Assembly (NCBI GenBank): GCA_036677145.1
Contig: JAKFFF010000091.1
Span: 1 to 64,000 of the forward strand
From: CADEED01 sp036677145
Lineage (GTDB): Bacteria; Pseudomonadota; Gammaproteobacteria; Steroidobacterales; Steroidobacteraceae
Reading direction: 5' to 3'
DNA: 64,000 bases
Shown: one piece after another, positions 18,086 to 25,913 of the stretch
How the letters are laid out: each line of letters begins with the position of its first letter
How positions within the stretch are numbered: the stretch's first letter is position 1
Made by a program: the position numbers and the translations under genes
The notes under the pieces: generated by a model
Database searches by the model: none
What the model was told of the DNA's origin: nothing
Seen by the model: only the letters and a program-made list of their open reading frames with translations

Positions 18086-18712
18086 ATGTCGGGCACACTC
18101 GCGAAGAAGATGATGGTCGGAATGGCGGTGACGGCGTTCACCGTCGTGAGTGCGGGGGCCGTTGCCGGCAACCGCCACGATGATCGTTACGATGATCGTT
18201 ACGACGATCGATACGACACCGGCCGTTATGACGAGGCCTTCGACTACGCCAAGGTGGTCGACGTGCAGCCCATGATCACGCGGGTTCGCGTGGATACGCC
18301 GCAGCGCGAATGCTGGGATGAAACCCGCGTCGAAGGTGGCGGATATCGAAACGGGCCGTTGCCGCGCTCGAACGCCGGCGGCGCGCTGCTCGGCGCGGTG
18401 ATCGGTGCCGCCATCGGCAACCAGATCGGCAGTGGCAGCGGACGCCGTGCCGCGACCGTCGGAGGCGCGGTGGTTGGCGCCGCGATCGGCAATCGCGAAG
18501 TGGAGCGCCGCAATGCGCAGTACGGCACGCCGGGCCCCGAGCGTGAGTACACGGTGCAGCGTTGCGAAACTCGCTACCGGCAGGAATGGCAGGACCGTGT
18601 GGACGGGTATCGCGTGACCTACGTGTACAACGGTCGCCGCCAGGTCACCCAGATGCCGTATCGCCCCGGCGACCGGATCCGTGTCCGGGTCGATGTCTCG
18701 CCGGCCGAATGA
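18086..18712 (+). CDS. Glycine-zipper 2TM-domain envelope protein
   Basis: 208 residues. ATG at 18086 follows a strong CGGAGG site. Signal peptide MSGTLAKKMMVGMAV...SAGAVA, then a tandem DDRY repeat (about 31-45), a linker with a conserved Cys-Trp, and a glycine-zipper segment (GALLGAVIGAAIGNQIG and VGGAVVGAAIGN, about 95-140) as in Rickettsia 17-kDa antigen-like outer-membrane proteins. The tail has a YNGRRQVTQMPYRPGDRIRV motif common in this family. Cys count is low and there is no lipobox, so it is exported but not a typical lipoprotein. Likely envelope-associated; precise role unknown. Confidence 0.85.
   Translation: MSGTLAKKMMVGMAVTAFTVVSAGAVAGNRHDDRYDDRYDDRYDTGRYDEAFDYAKVVDVQPMITRVRVDTPQRECWDETRVEGGGYRNGPLPRSNAGGALLGAVIGAAIGNQIGSGSGRRAATVGGAVVGAAIGNREVERRNAQYGTPGPEREYTVQRCETRYRQEWQDRVDGYRVTYVYNGRRQVTQMPYRPGDRIRVRVDVSPAE
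18179..18214 (+). repeat. three 12-base tandem repeats (DDRY)
   Basis: GATGATCGTTAC occurs twice, then GACGATCGATAC, coding Asp-Asp-Arg-Tyr three times just after the signal peptide. Unit number could vary by slippage. Confidence 0.85.
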
Positions 18713-18752
18713 TCACAGAGTTGTTTGCCGTTGGTGCATGGATGTGGGCGTT

Positions 18753-18784
18753 GTGGGTGGCACCCGCCTTTCGGGTGCTCCCAC
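18753..18784 (+). terminator. hairpin between the zipper gene and the PepSY gene
   Basis: Stem GTGGG..GCACCCG / CGGGTGC.CCCAC (12 pairs, small internal loop) with a 5-base loop, followed by ATCGCC and TTTT. It lies 40 bases past the stop of the zipper gene and just before the next promoter. Confidence 0.5.
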
Positions 18785-18823
18785 ATCGCCTTTTCCGCGC
18801 AAACATTTAAACTGGCGCCCGTC

Positions 18824-19123
18824 ATGAAGAAGCTTCGCCAGATGCTGTTGCCCGTTGCGCTGCCCATCTTCCTTTTCGGTGCGGGCTTTGCCCCGCCCGC
18901 GGTGGCGCAGGAGCAGTATCGGGAACCGCGGGCGGTGATGCTGCGTGACGGGATTTCGCTCGACGAAGCCGTGAGCCGCGCCGAGCAGCAGTACCGGGCG
19001 CGTGTCGTGCGCACCGAAGTGCAGGATGAAGACGGGCGCAAGGTTTACGTGCTCAAACTACTGTCCGACAACGGGCGTGTGTTCACCGTGCGTATCGACG
19101 CCGCCACTGGAAGGATGCGATGA
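18824..19123 (+). CDS. Periplasmic PepSY-domain protein
   Basis: 99 residues from the ATG at 18824: signal peptide (MKKLRQMLLPVALPIFLFGAGFAPPAVA) then one PepSY domain (ISLDEAVSRAEQQYRARVVRTEVQDE...VYVLKLLSDNGRVFTVRIDAATGRM). It ends in an ATGA overlap with the response-regulator gene. Small PepSY proteins encoded before PhoP/PhoQ-type pairs are common in gammaproteobacteria and may modulate the kinase from the periplasm; that is inference. A TAAACT box lies 10 bases before the start, implying a very short leader. Confidence 0.88.
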   Translation: MKKLRQMLLPVALPIFLFGAGFAPPAVAQEQYREPRAVMLRDGISLDEAVSRAEQQYRARVVRTEVQDEDGRKVYVLKLLSDNGRVFTVRIDAATGRMR

Positions 19124-19806
19124 GAGCACTGGTTGTCGAAGATGAAGCAACGTTGCGCGAGGGACTGCGGGATCAGCTGGTGAAGCAGGGGTTCACGGTC
19201 GATATCGCCAGCGATGGCGAGGAAGGGCTGTTCGCCGGCAACGAGTATCAACTCGACATCGCCGTGATCGACCTGGGCCTGCCCAAGATTCCGGGCCTCG
19301 AGCTGATCCGCAAGCTGCGCGCCGCGGGCAAGAAATTCCCGATCCTCATTCTCACCGCGCGCGACCGCTGGCAGGACAAGGTCGAAGGCCTGCAGGCCGG
19401 CGCGGATGACTACGTCGCGAAGCCTTACCATTTCGAGGAAGTCCTGGCGCGCATGCAGGCGCTGCTGCGCCGCGCGGGCGGCTGGGCGAGCCCGGTGCTC
19501 GAATGCGGTCCGATCCGCCTCGACACGCGTGCCCAGGCAGTGACGCTCAATGCCGCGCCGATCGAACTAACCACCTTCGAATACCGCATCCTCGAGCACA
19601 TGATGCTGCGCGCGGGCGACGTGATCTCGAAGACCGAGCTCACCGAGCGGCTGTACGACCAGGATTACGAGCGCGACAGCAACGTCATCGAAGTGTTCAT
19701 CGGCCGCTTGCGCCGCAAGCTCGATCCCGACGAGACGCTGCATCCGATCGAAACGCTGCGCGGACGCGGCTACCGCTTCTCCATATCGCGCACCCAGGGC
19801 GCGTAA
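19120..19806 (+). CDS. OmpR/PhoP-family response regulator
   Basis: 228 residues. Receiver domain 1-115 with acidic pocket E7/D8, phospho-acceptor Asp51 (VIDLGLP), Thr79 and Lys101 (AKPYHFEE). Winged-helix DNA-binding domain about 130-225 (TTFEYRILEHMMLRAGDVISK, SNVIEVFIGRLRRKLD, ETLRGRGYRF). The recognition region closely matches PhoP. Middle gene of PepSY-RR-HK. Confidence 0.95.
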   Translation: MRALVVEDEATLREGLRDQLVKQGFTVDIASDGEEGLFAGNEYQLDIAVIDLGLPKIPGLELIRKLRAAGKKFPILILTARDRWQDKVEGLQAGADDYVAKPYHFEEVLARMQALLRRAGGWASPVLECGPIRLDTRAQAVTLNAAPIELTTFEYRILEHMMLRAGDVISKTELTERLYDQDYERDSNVIEVFIGRLRRKLDPDETLHPIETLRGRGYRFSISRTQGA

Positions 19807-19824
19807 GTTCCGCGCCGCACCGCG

Positions 19825-21210
19825 ATGTCCCGACCATCGCTCAGACGCCGGCTCATGCTGTCGGTGTTTTTCGTGCTCGTCGTGTTCTTCGGACTCACGG
19901 TTTTTCTGCTCGACATGTTGTTCCGCGACGCGGCGGAACGCAGCCTGCGCGAGGTGATCGACGCGCAGATGGTGGCGTTGATCGCCGCGGCCGATCCGGA
20001 TGGACCGGAATCCGTGACGCCGACCGCCGTGCTCGAGACACGTTTCGACACGCCGGGCTCGGGTCTCTATGCCGAGATCCGCTCCGGCAGCGGTGAAAGC
20101 GTCTGGCGTTCGCAATCGACCACGGGCACGGCGGTGCAATTCGGGCCGCCGCTGGAACCCGGCGAGCGCAACTTTTTCTACACACACATCGCCGGAACGG
20201 ATATCCGGCTGGCGGTCGCGAGCCGCGGCATCGTGTGGGAAGACCTGCATGGACAGTCCGCGCGCTTCACCTTCAGCGTGGCGTCGAGCCTGGAAGCCTA
20301 CGAAGAACAGGTGTCGAGCTTCCGGCATCAGCTCGTCGGCTGGTTCGCGGGGCTCGCATTGCTATTCGTCGCGACACTTGCGTTGCTATTGCGCTGGCTG
20401 TCGCAGCCGATGCTCCGGCTGGAGCGCGAGCTCAAGGAAGTCGAAGCGGGGACGCGCGAACGGCTCAACGATGAATGGCCCGAAGAACTCTCGGCGGTGA
20501 CGAGCAACTTCAACGCCTTGCTCGAAGGCGAACGCACGCGGGTGAAGCGTTATCGCGACACACTCGGCAACCTCGCGCACAGCCTGAAGACACCGCTCGC
20601 CGTGATGCGTCAGTCGTTGGGTCGCAGTGATGAGGGCGCGCGCAATGCCGCGCTGAATGCAGAGATCGACCGCATGAGCGCAACCATCGAGCACCAGATG
20701 AATCGCGCGGCCGCGAGCGGCGGGGCGTTGCTGGGACAGGCGCCCGTGGACCTGGCGCCGGTGGTGGCCGAGCTGCGCGCCGCGTTGCTCAAGGTCTACG
20801 GCAACAAGGATCTGTTGTTTGCGACCGAGATCGCGCCGGGCGCGCAGTTCATCGGCGATCGCAACGATCTGACCGAAATGCTCGGCAACCTGCTCGACAA
20901 CGCCTGCAAGTGGTCGAAGTCGAAAGTCCGCATCGAGGTGGGCGTCGATCCCCGCGGCGATTCGCGCACCGCGCTCACGATCGTGATCGACGACGACGGC
21001 CCCGGCATCAAGGAAGCCGACCGCGCGAAGGTCCTGCAACGCGGCGGCCGTGCCGACGAAGCCACGCCCGGTCACGGACTGGGTCTTTCGATGGTGCAAG
21101 ACACCGTCGCCCTGTATGGCGGCAGCATGCGGATCGACGCCTCCACACTGGGCGGCGCTCACTTCCAGCTCAAGCTACCGGGAAGAATGGGGACATTCCT
21201 CGTTTCCTAG
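19825..21210 (+). CDS. PhoQ-like sensor histidine kinase (C-terminus altered by a repeat)
   Basis: 461 residues. Two membrane helices (about 11-31 and 170-190) flank a periplasmic sensor of about 140 residues; then HAMP, the H-box NLAHSLKTPL with phospho-acceptor His252, and the ATPase domain with N-box (NLLDNACKWS), G1 (DDDGPGI) and G2 (GHGLGLSM). The periplasmic part lacks the long acidic patch that lets E. coli PhoQ bind Mg2+, so the signal may differ. The last residues (from about 454, GRMGTFLVS) are encoded inside the left arm of the REP-like repeat at 21186. Confidence 0.94.
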   Translation: MSRPSLRRRLMLSVFFVLVVFFGLTVFLLDMLFRDAAERSLREVIDAQMVALIAAADPDGPESVTPTAVLETRFDTPGSGLYAEIRSGSGESVWRSQSTTGTAVQFGPPLEPGERNFFYTHIAGTDIRLAVASRGIVWEDLHGQSARFTFSVASSLEAYEEQVSSFRHQLVGWFAGLALLFVATLALLLRWLSQPMLRLERELKEVEAGTRERLNDEWPEELSAVTSNFNALLEGERTRVKRYRDTLGNLAHSLKTPLAVMRQSLGRSDEGARNAALNAEIDRMSATIEHQMNRAAASGGALLGQAPVDLAPVVAELRAALLKVYGNKDLLFATEIAPGAQFIGDRNDLTEMLGNLLDNACKWSKSKVRIEVGVDPRGDSRTALTIVIDDDGPGIKEADRAKVLQRGGRADEATPGHGLGLSMVQDTVALYGGSMRIDASTLGGAHFQLKLPGRMGTFLVS

Positions 21211-21228
21211 CAAAAGGGGACAGGCCTC
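21186..21228 (+). repeat. REP-like element, left arm
   Basis: A 43-base arm matching the reverse complement of 21661-21703 at 42 of 43 positions. Each arm holds two 13-base direct repeats of GGGGACANNCCTC separated by 15 bases (CATT / CAGG variants). The kinase stop codon (21208-21210) is inside the arm. Short GGGGACA repeats of this kind are typical of REP palindromes mobilised by RAYT transposases; no such transposase is in the window. Confidence 0.8.
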
Positions 21229-21660
21229 GGTGGTTGATGTGCCGGTGCGCGCTTCAATGAGTCCATGGATGAGGGAGCACTGACGCGGAGAACGGCGTGG
21301 CCGTCGCACACGCGATGGGTTTCGCTCCCGCGGCGCTTTTCGATGATTGGATTCGCAAGAAGTGAGCACGCCGGCCGCAGGGGCGGGAAATGTGGGCCTG
21401 CCAAGATTGAACCGCTGGCGCGCGCGGTGATGGGGCATCGATTTCCGGCTCATCAGTTTGCGAAGTGGCTGGACGCCGCGTCCGCTCAGCCCCATCGCGT
21501 GTGCGCCGTCCACGCCATTCTGCGTCCCGCGCATCGCGCTCGGGGACTCATTGCAGCGCGCACTGGCACACTCACCGTTGCGGTCGTTCGCCGTTGACTA
21601 ACAACGGGGCGCCTGTCTCCACCGCGGAGTATTGGAGATCAGCCGCGAGGCCAGTCGAAC
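21229..21660. other. Non-coding core between REP arms, with a second inverted repeat
   Basis: 432 bases without a convincing gene: only short frames with no start signals. Inside, about 21229-21319 and 21491-21576 are an imperfect inverted repeat (shared runs such as TGCGCGCT.CAATGAGTCC and CACACGCGATGGG), so the whole 21186-21703 region folds as one large nested palindrome. The right half carries about 80 extra bases (21577-21660), suggesting an insertion there or a deletion on the left. Confidence 0.65.
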
Positions 21661-21703
21661 GAGGTCTGTCCCCTTTTGCTAGGAAACGAGGAATGTCCCC
21701 ATT
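21661..21703 (-). repeat. REP-like element, right arm
   Basis: Reverse complement of the left arm with one mismatch. Its last base touches the TAA stop of the aldehyde dehydrogenase gene, so the element exactly fills the space between two convergent genes. Confidence 0.8.
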
Positions 21704-23262
21704 TACGGGCCTTCTTTGATTTCGAAGGTGATGCCTTGGGCGAGCGGGAGTTCGCGGCTCCAGTTGATGGTGTTCGTCTGTCGGCGCATGTAGGCCTTCC
21801 AGGAATCGGAGCCGGACTCGCGTCCGCCGCCCGTGTCCTTCTCGCCACCGAACGCGCCGCCGATTTCGGCGCCCGAGGTGCCGATATTGACGTTGGCGAT
21901 GCCGCAGTCGCTGCCGGTCGCTGAAAGGAACCGCTCCGCGTGTTGCAGGCGGTCGGTGAAGATCGCGGAAGAGAGCCCATGGGCCGAGGCGTTCTGCATC
22001 TCGATCGCTTCGTCGAGCGAATCGAACGGGATGAGGTACATCACCGGCGCGAACGTTTCGTGTTGCACGATTGGCCAGTCGTTCTTCGCGCGCACAATGG
22101 TTGGCGCGACGAAGTTGCCCTTGCCCTCGAGCACTTTCTCGCCGGTCACGACCTTGCCGCCGGCGGCTTTCGCCTGCGCGATGGCCTGCGAGTAGCGCTC
22201 GACCGCGCTCTTGTCGATGAGCGGGCCCATCAATGTCGAGGGATCGATCGGATTGCCGATCCTGATCTGCCCATACGCATGCACCAGCCTCTTCTCGAGC
22301 TCGTCGATACGTGAGCGATGCACGAGAACCCTGCGCGTGGTCGTACACCGCTGCCCGGCGGTGCCAACGGCGCCGAACACGATGGCCGGAACCGCGAGTT
22401 TGAGGTCCGCGGTTTCATCGACGATGATCGCGTTGTTGCCGCCGAGTTCGAGCAGGGACTTGCCGAGGCGGCGTGCGACGCGCTCCGCGACACTGCGTCC
22501 CACCGCGGTCGATCCCGTGAACGACACCAGTGCGACCCGGCGGTCATCGACGAAGCGCGTGGCGAGTTCCGTGCCGCCGTCGATGAACAGCTGGAAGATC
22601 GCCGGTAGTTTGTTGTCCCGCATGACGCGGTTGCAGATGTGCTGAACAGCAATAGCCGTCAACGGCGTCTTGGGGGAGGGCTTCCAGACCGATGCGTTTC
22701 CGCAGATCGCGCCGAGGAATGAATTCCAGGCCCACACCGCCACCGGAAAGTTGAACGCGGAGATGATGCCGACGACACCGAGCGGATGCCATTGCTCGTA
22801 CATGCGATGCTGCGGACGCTCCGAATGCATCGTGTAACCGTAGAGCATGCGCGACTGGCCGACCGCGAAGTCGGCGATATCGATCATCTCCTGCACTTCG
22901 CCGAGACCCTCGGCCTTGATCTTGCCGTTCTCGAGCGTGACCAGCGCACCGAGATCTTCCTTCGCGCCACGCAATGCCTCTCCGAGCAGGCGGATCGCCT
23001 CGCCACGCTGCGGCGCCGGCACGGCGCGCCACGCGGCGGCAGCTTCGACGGCGCTGCGCATCACGGCTTCGTAATCGGTCACGGTGGCGCCGCGCACTTG
23101 CGCGAGCGTTTCGCCGGTCGCCGGATTCACGGAGGAAATCAAACTACCCGCGACGTCCTTCGACCAGCCCATGCCGCCGGACCATGTGCCGGCGTTGATC
23201 GAATCGATGCCGAGACGTTTGAGCACGCCGGCGACGTCGACGGATTTGGCGGCCGCGCTCAT
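21703..23262 (-). CDS. ALDH7-type aldehyde dehydrogenase (aminoadipate-semialdehyde / P6C dehydrogenase)
   Basis: 519 residues. It oxidises alpha-aminoadipate 6-semialdehyde (in equilibrium with piperideine-6-carboxylate) to aminoadipate with NAD(P), the last step of saccharopine-route lysine breakdown. Catalytic Cys in GTAGQRCTTTRR near 300, general-base Glu in LLELGGNNAI near 266, cofactor loop SAFNFPVAVWAWN and FTGSTAVGRSV. The ALDH7 (antiquitin) character shows in the GGEKDTGGGRESGSDSWK segment near the C-terminus. ATG at 23262 overlaps the saccharopine dehydrogenase stop by 4 bases, so the two are coupled. Confidence 0.9.
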   Translation of the reverse strand: MSAAAKSVDVAGVLKRLGIDSINAGTWSGGMGWSKDVAGSLISSVNPATGETLAQVRGATVTDYEAVMRSAVEAAAAWRAVPAPQRGEAIRLLGEALRGAKEDLGALVTLENGKIKAEGLGEVQEMIDIADFAVGQSRMLYGYTMHSERPQHRMYEQWHPLGVVGIISAFNFPVAVWAWNSFLGAICGNASVWKPSPKTPLTAIAVQHICNRVMRDNKLPAIFQLFIDGGTELATRFVDDRRVALVSFTGSTAVGRSVAERVARRLGKSLLELGGNNAIIVDETADLKLAVPAIVFGAVGTAGQRCTTTRRVLVHRSRIDELEKRLVHAYGQIRIGNPIDPSTLMGPLIDKSAVERYSQAIAQAKAAGGKVVTGEKVLEGKGNFVAPTIVRAKNDWPIVQHETFAPVMYLIPFDSLDEAIEMQNASAHGLSSAIFTDRLQHAERFLSATGSDCGIANVNIGTSGAEIGGAFGGEKDTGGGRESGSDSWKAYMRRQTNTINWSRELPLAQGITFEIKEGP

Positions 23263-24467
23263 TTCTTGCGCCTCGCTTTCGTTCCCGCCTGGGGCGCGGC
23301 GGCGCTCGCGGGCGAGCGGCGCTGATGCCCGGCCTGGCCCTTGACGACCACGGCCGACGAGATGTCCTTCGTGCCGCCCGGCGCGTAGTACTGCCCGAAG
23401 CGGTTTTCGAGAATCGCGGGCAGGTCGAACTGTTCCTGCGCGATGAAGCCCTTGTACTTGCGCGGATTCTCGAGCACCAGGTCCACGACCGCGGTGATGC
23501 CGGCCGCGGTGGTCACCTGGATCGCCGACCACAGCCGGCCCGCGATCACCTGTGGATAGATCTTGTTGACGTAGTTTTCCTCGCGCAACTGTCCGTCCTG
23601 CTTGCCGGCGACCGCCGCGTAGACGATCACGACGTCCTGCAGGGTCTGCGGCACCGCGTGTTCGAGAATGCGCTTGAGCGTCGCGCGATCGTGATTGAGC
23701 TTGAGGTCGTTCATGAGCAGGCGCATCTGCGTGCAATGCCCGGGATAACGCATCGTCTTGTAGTTGATCTGCTCGCACTGCTTGCCGTACGTGTCGGCGA
23801 GCGAGCCCAGGCCGCCGGAGGTGTTGAACGCCTCGTACGCCGTGCCGTCGATTTCGATTTCCTCGAGACCTTCGAGGGGCGCGGCATGGACCAGCTTGCC
23901 GTCGACCACGGCCTCGCAGGGATTGCCGTATTCGTTGATGAGGCCCTCGGTGGACCAGGTCAGCGAATACTTGAGCACGTTGTTAGGGTGCTGGGGCAGC
24001 GCGCCGACGCGCAGCTTGATCGAGCGCAATTCGTCGAAATGTTTCGCGAGCTCGTTGGCCGCGATGCTGATGAAGCCCGGCGCGAGCCCACATTGGGGCA
24101 CGAACGCCTTCGATGCACCACGCGCGGTCCGGCGCACCGCGTGCGTGACCTCGACGTCCTCGGTGAGATCGAAATAATGCGCGTTGCCCTTGCGAGCCGC
24201 CTTCGCGACCGCTGGATTGCAGTAGTAGGGCAGGCTGGAAATGACCGCATGCGGTTTGTGTGAGGTGAAGTGCCGGTCGAGAGCCTTGGCATCGCCCGCG
24301 TCAAGCGCCACGGCGCGCAGATGTCGTGAACCGTGAGCTTTCACCACGGCTTCGGCGGCGGAGGCGTCCACGTCGCCCAGGGTGACGTCATAATCACCCG
24401 ATTCAGCCAGCAACCCGCTGATGAGGGCGCCGATCTTTCCGGCCCCCAGGATCAAGACTTTGTGCAT
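23259..24467 (-). CDS. Saccharopine dehydrogenase family protein
   Basis: 402 residues. N-terminal Rossmann fold VLILGAGKIGALISGLLAESG, then SSLPYYCNPAVAKAARKG and the substrate domain (CGLAPGFISIAANEL, YGKQCEQINYKTMRYPGHCTQMRLL) shared with LYS9-type saccharopine dehydrogenases (glutamate-forming). The C-terminal ~25 residues are basic and disordered. A GAGGGA site stands 3 bases before the ATG; the longer open frame upstream overlaps the DAHP synthase gene and is not used. With the downstream ALDH7 it would turn saccharopine into aminoadipate. A separate lysine-ketoglutarate reductase is not in the window. Confidence 0.9.
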   Translation of the reverse strand: MHKVLILGAGKIGALISGLLAESGDYDVTLGDVDASAAEAVVKAHGSRHLRAVALDAGDAKALDRHFTSHKPHAVISSLPYYCNPAVAKAARKGNAHYFDLTEDVEVTHAVRRTARGASKAFVPQCGLAPGFISIAANELAKHFDELRSIKLRVGALPQHPNNVLKYSLTWSTEGLINEYGNPCEAVVDGKLVHAAPLEGLEEIEIDGTAYEAFNTSGGLGSLADTYGKQCEQINYKTMRYPGHCTQMRLLMNDLKLNHDRATLKRILEHAVPQTLQDVVIVYAAVAGKQDGQLREENYVNKIYPQVIAGRLWSAIQVTTAAGITAVVDLVLENPRKYKGFIAQEQFDLPAILENRFGQYYAPGGTKDISSAVVVKGQAGHQRRSPASAAAPQAGTKARRKK

Positions 24468-24508
24468 GATTCCCTCGTTTCGCGGTAGTGTGCCGTAAGC
24501 CCCTGAAT

Positions 24509-24524
24509 TAGAATAGTTCGCATG
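24509..24524 (+). promoter_or_regulatory. DAHP synthase -10 box and leaderless start
   Basis: TAGAAT at 24509-24514, then 7 bases, then the ATG at 24522. No Shine-Dalgarno sequence is present. The -35 region is poor. Only 54 bases separate this start from the divergent saccharopine dehydrogenase start. Confidence 0.5.
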
Positions 24525-25877
24525 CGTACCACCGACACGACTTCCTGGCATCCGGCAAGCTGGACCAGCCGCCCCGTTCAGCAGCAACCCCGCTACACGG
24601 ATCTCGCAAAACTCGACACCTGCGTCGCCGCGCTTTCGAAGCTGCCGCCGCTGGTCGTGTCCTGGGAAATCGAACAGCTTCGTGAACGCCTGGCCGATGC
24701 GCAGCGCGGCAAGAAGTTTCTGCTCATGGGCGGAGATTGTGCCGAGACGTTCGACGAGTGCGAATCGGACAAGATCGCGAAGAAGCTCAAGATCCTGTTG
24801 CAGATGAGCCTCGTGCTGTTGCACGGACTCAAGAAGCCGATCATTCGCGTCGGCCGCATGGCCGGCCAGTACGCCAAACCCCGATCGGCCGACACCGAGA
24901 CGCGCAACGGCGTCACGCTGCCTGCGTTCCGCGGCGATCTCGTCAATCGTTCCGAGTTCACCGCCGAGGCGCGCGAGCCGGATCCGACTCTGCTGCTGCG
25001 TGGCTACGAACGCGCCGCGCTCACGCTGAATTTCGTCCGCGCGTTGTGCGACGGCGGTTTCGCCGACCTGCATCACCCGCAGTACTGGGATCTCGGCTTC
25101 ATGGAGCATTCGCCGGCCAAGGCGGAGTACACGAAGATCGTCAACTCCATCGGCGACTCGCTCGACTTCTTCGAGCGCGTGAGTGGCGGCCGCGCGCCGC
25201 ACGAAGTCACGGCCGTGGATTTCTTCGCGAGCCACGAAGGTCTGCTCATGCATTACGAGCAGGCGCAGACGCGTTACATCGAGCGGCAGAAGCGCTGGTA
25301 CAGCCTCGGCACTCACATGCCGTGGATCGGAATGCGCACCGCGCAGCTCGACGGCGCGCACGTGGAGTTCTACCGCGGTGTCGCGAACCCGATGGGCGTG
25401 AAGATCGGCCCGGCCATGACGGAAGAATGGCTGCAGGGACTCGTCACCACGCTGAATCCGAACAACACGCCGGGACGTCTCACCATCATCCATCGCTTCG
25501 GTGCGAAGGATGTCGAGAAAGGTCTGCCGCGCATGATCAAGGCCGTGCGCGAGACGGGTCAGCAGGTCCTGTGGGTCTGCGATCCGATGCACGGCAACAC
25601 CGAGACCAGCTCCGGCGGTCTCAAGACTCGCCGCTTCGAGAACATCCAGCGCGAAGTCGAACTGTCATTCCAGATCCACGAGGCGCATGGCTCGTTCCTG
25701 GGCGGCGTGCACATCGAGCTCACGGGTGAAAACGTCACCGAGTGCACCGGTGGTGCGCGCGGTCTGACCGATGCGGATCTCGCGCGTGCGTACAAGTCGA
25801 CGGTCGATCCGCGACTGAACTACGAGCAGGCTCTGGAGCTGGCGATGCTCATCGGGCGTCACGGCCCGGCACGTTAA
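24522..25877 (+). CDS. Class II 3-deoxy-7-phosphoheptulonate synthase
   Basis: 451 residues, the plant/Mycobacterium-like class II DAHP synthase. It joins phosphoenolpyruvate and erythrose 4-phosphate, the first step to aromatic amino acids. Key segments: GGDCAETFDECESDKI (Cys metal ligand) near 66, KKPIIRVGRMAGQYAKPRS near 105, WIGMRTAQLDGAHVEFYRGVANPMGVKIGP near 265-295, HGNTETSSGG near 360 and the C-terminal ECTGG metal site. It lacks the N-terminal extension that gives some class II enzymes tryptophan/phenylalanine inhibition. Confidence 0.95.
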   Translation: MRTTDTTSWHPASWTSRPVQQQPRYTDLAKLDTCVAALSKLPPLVVSWEIEQLRERLADAQRGKKFLLMGGDCAETFDECESDKIAKKLKILLQMSLVLLHGLKKPIIRVGRMAGQYAKPRSADTETRNGVTLPAFRGDLVNRSEFTAEAREPDPTLLLRGYERAALTLNFVRALCDGGFADLHHPQYWDLGFMEHSPAKAEYTKIVNSIGDSLDFFERVSGGRAPHEVTAVDFFASHEGLLMHYEQAQTRYIERQKRWYSLGTHMPWIGMRTAQLDGAHVEFYRGVANPMGVKIGPAMTEEWLQGLVTTLNPNNTPGRLTIIHRFGAKDVEKGLPRMIKAVRETGQQVLWVCDPMHGNTETSSGGLKTRRFENIQREVELSFQIHEAHGSFLGGVHIELTGENVTECTGGARGLTDADLARAYKSTVDPRLNYEQALELAMLIGRHGPAR

Positions 25878-25913
25878 TTGCTGATAAAGTGGCCTCATCA
25901 CGAGGTTCACTTC

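Noticed and set aside
21175..21660. Short frames in the REP-like region
   Set aside because: They read across the repeat arms in both directions and have no start signals or homology; the region is a palindrome, not a gene.
21186..21703. CRISPR or IS element reading of the GGGGACA repeats
   Set aside because: Only two arms in inverted orientation, no regular spacers, no transposase frame.
24468..25592. N-terminal extension of saccharopine dehydrogenase
   Set aside because: The extension is antisense to the DAHP synthase gene; the Rossmann motif starts right after the ATG at 24467, which has a good ribosome-binding site.
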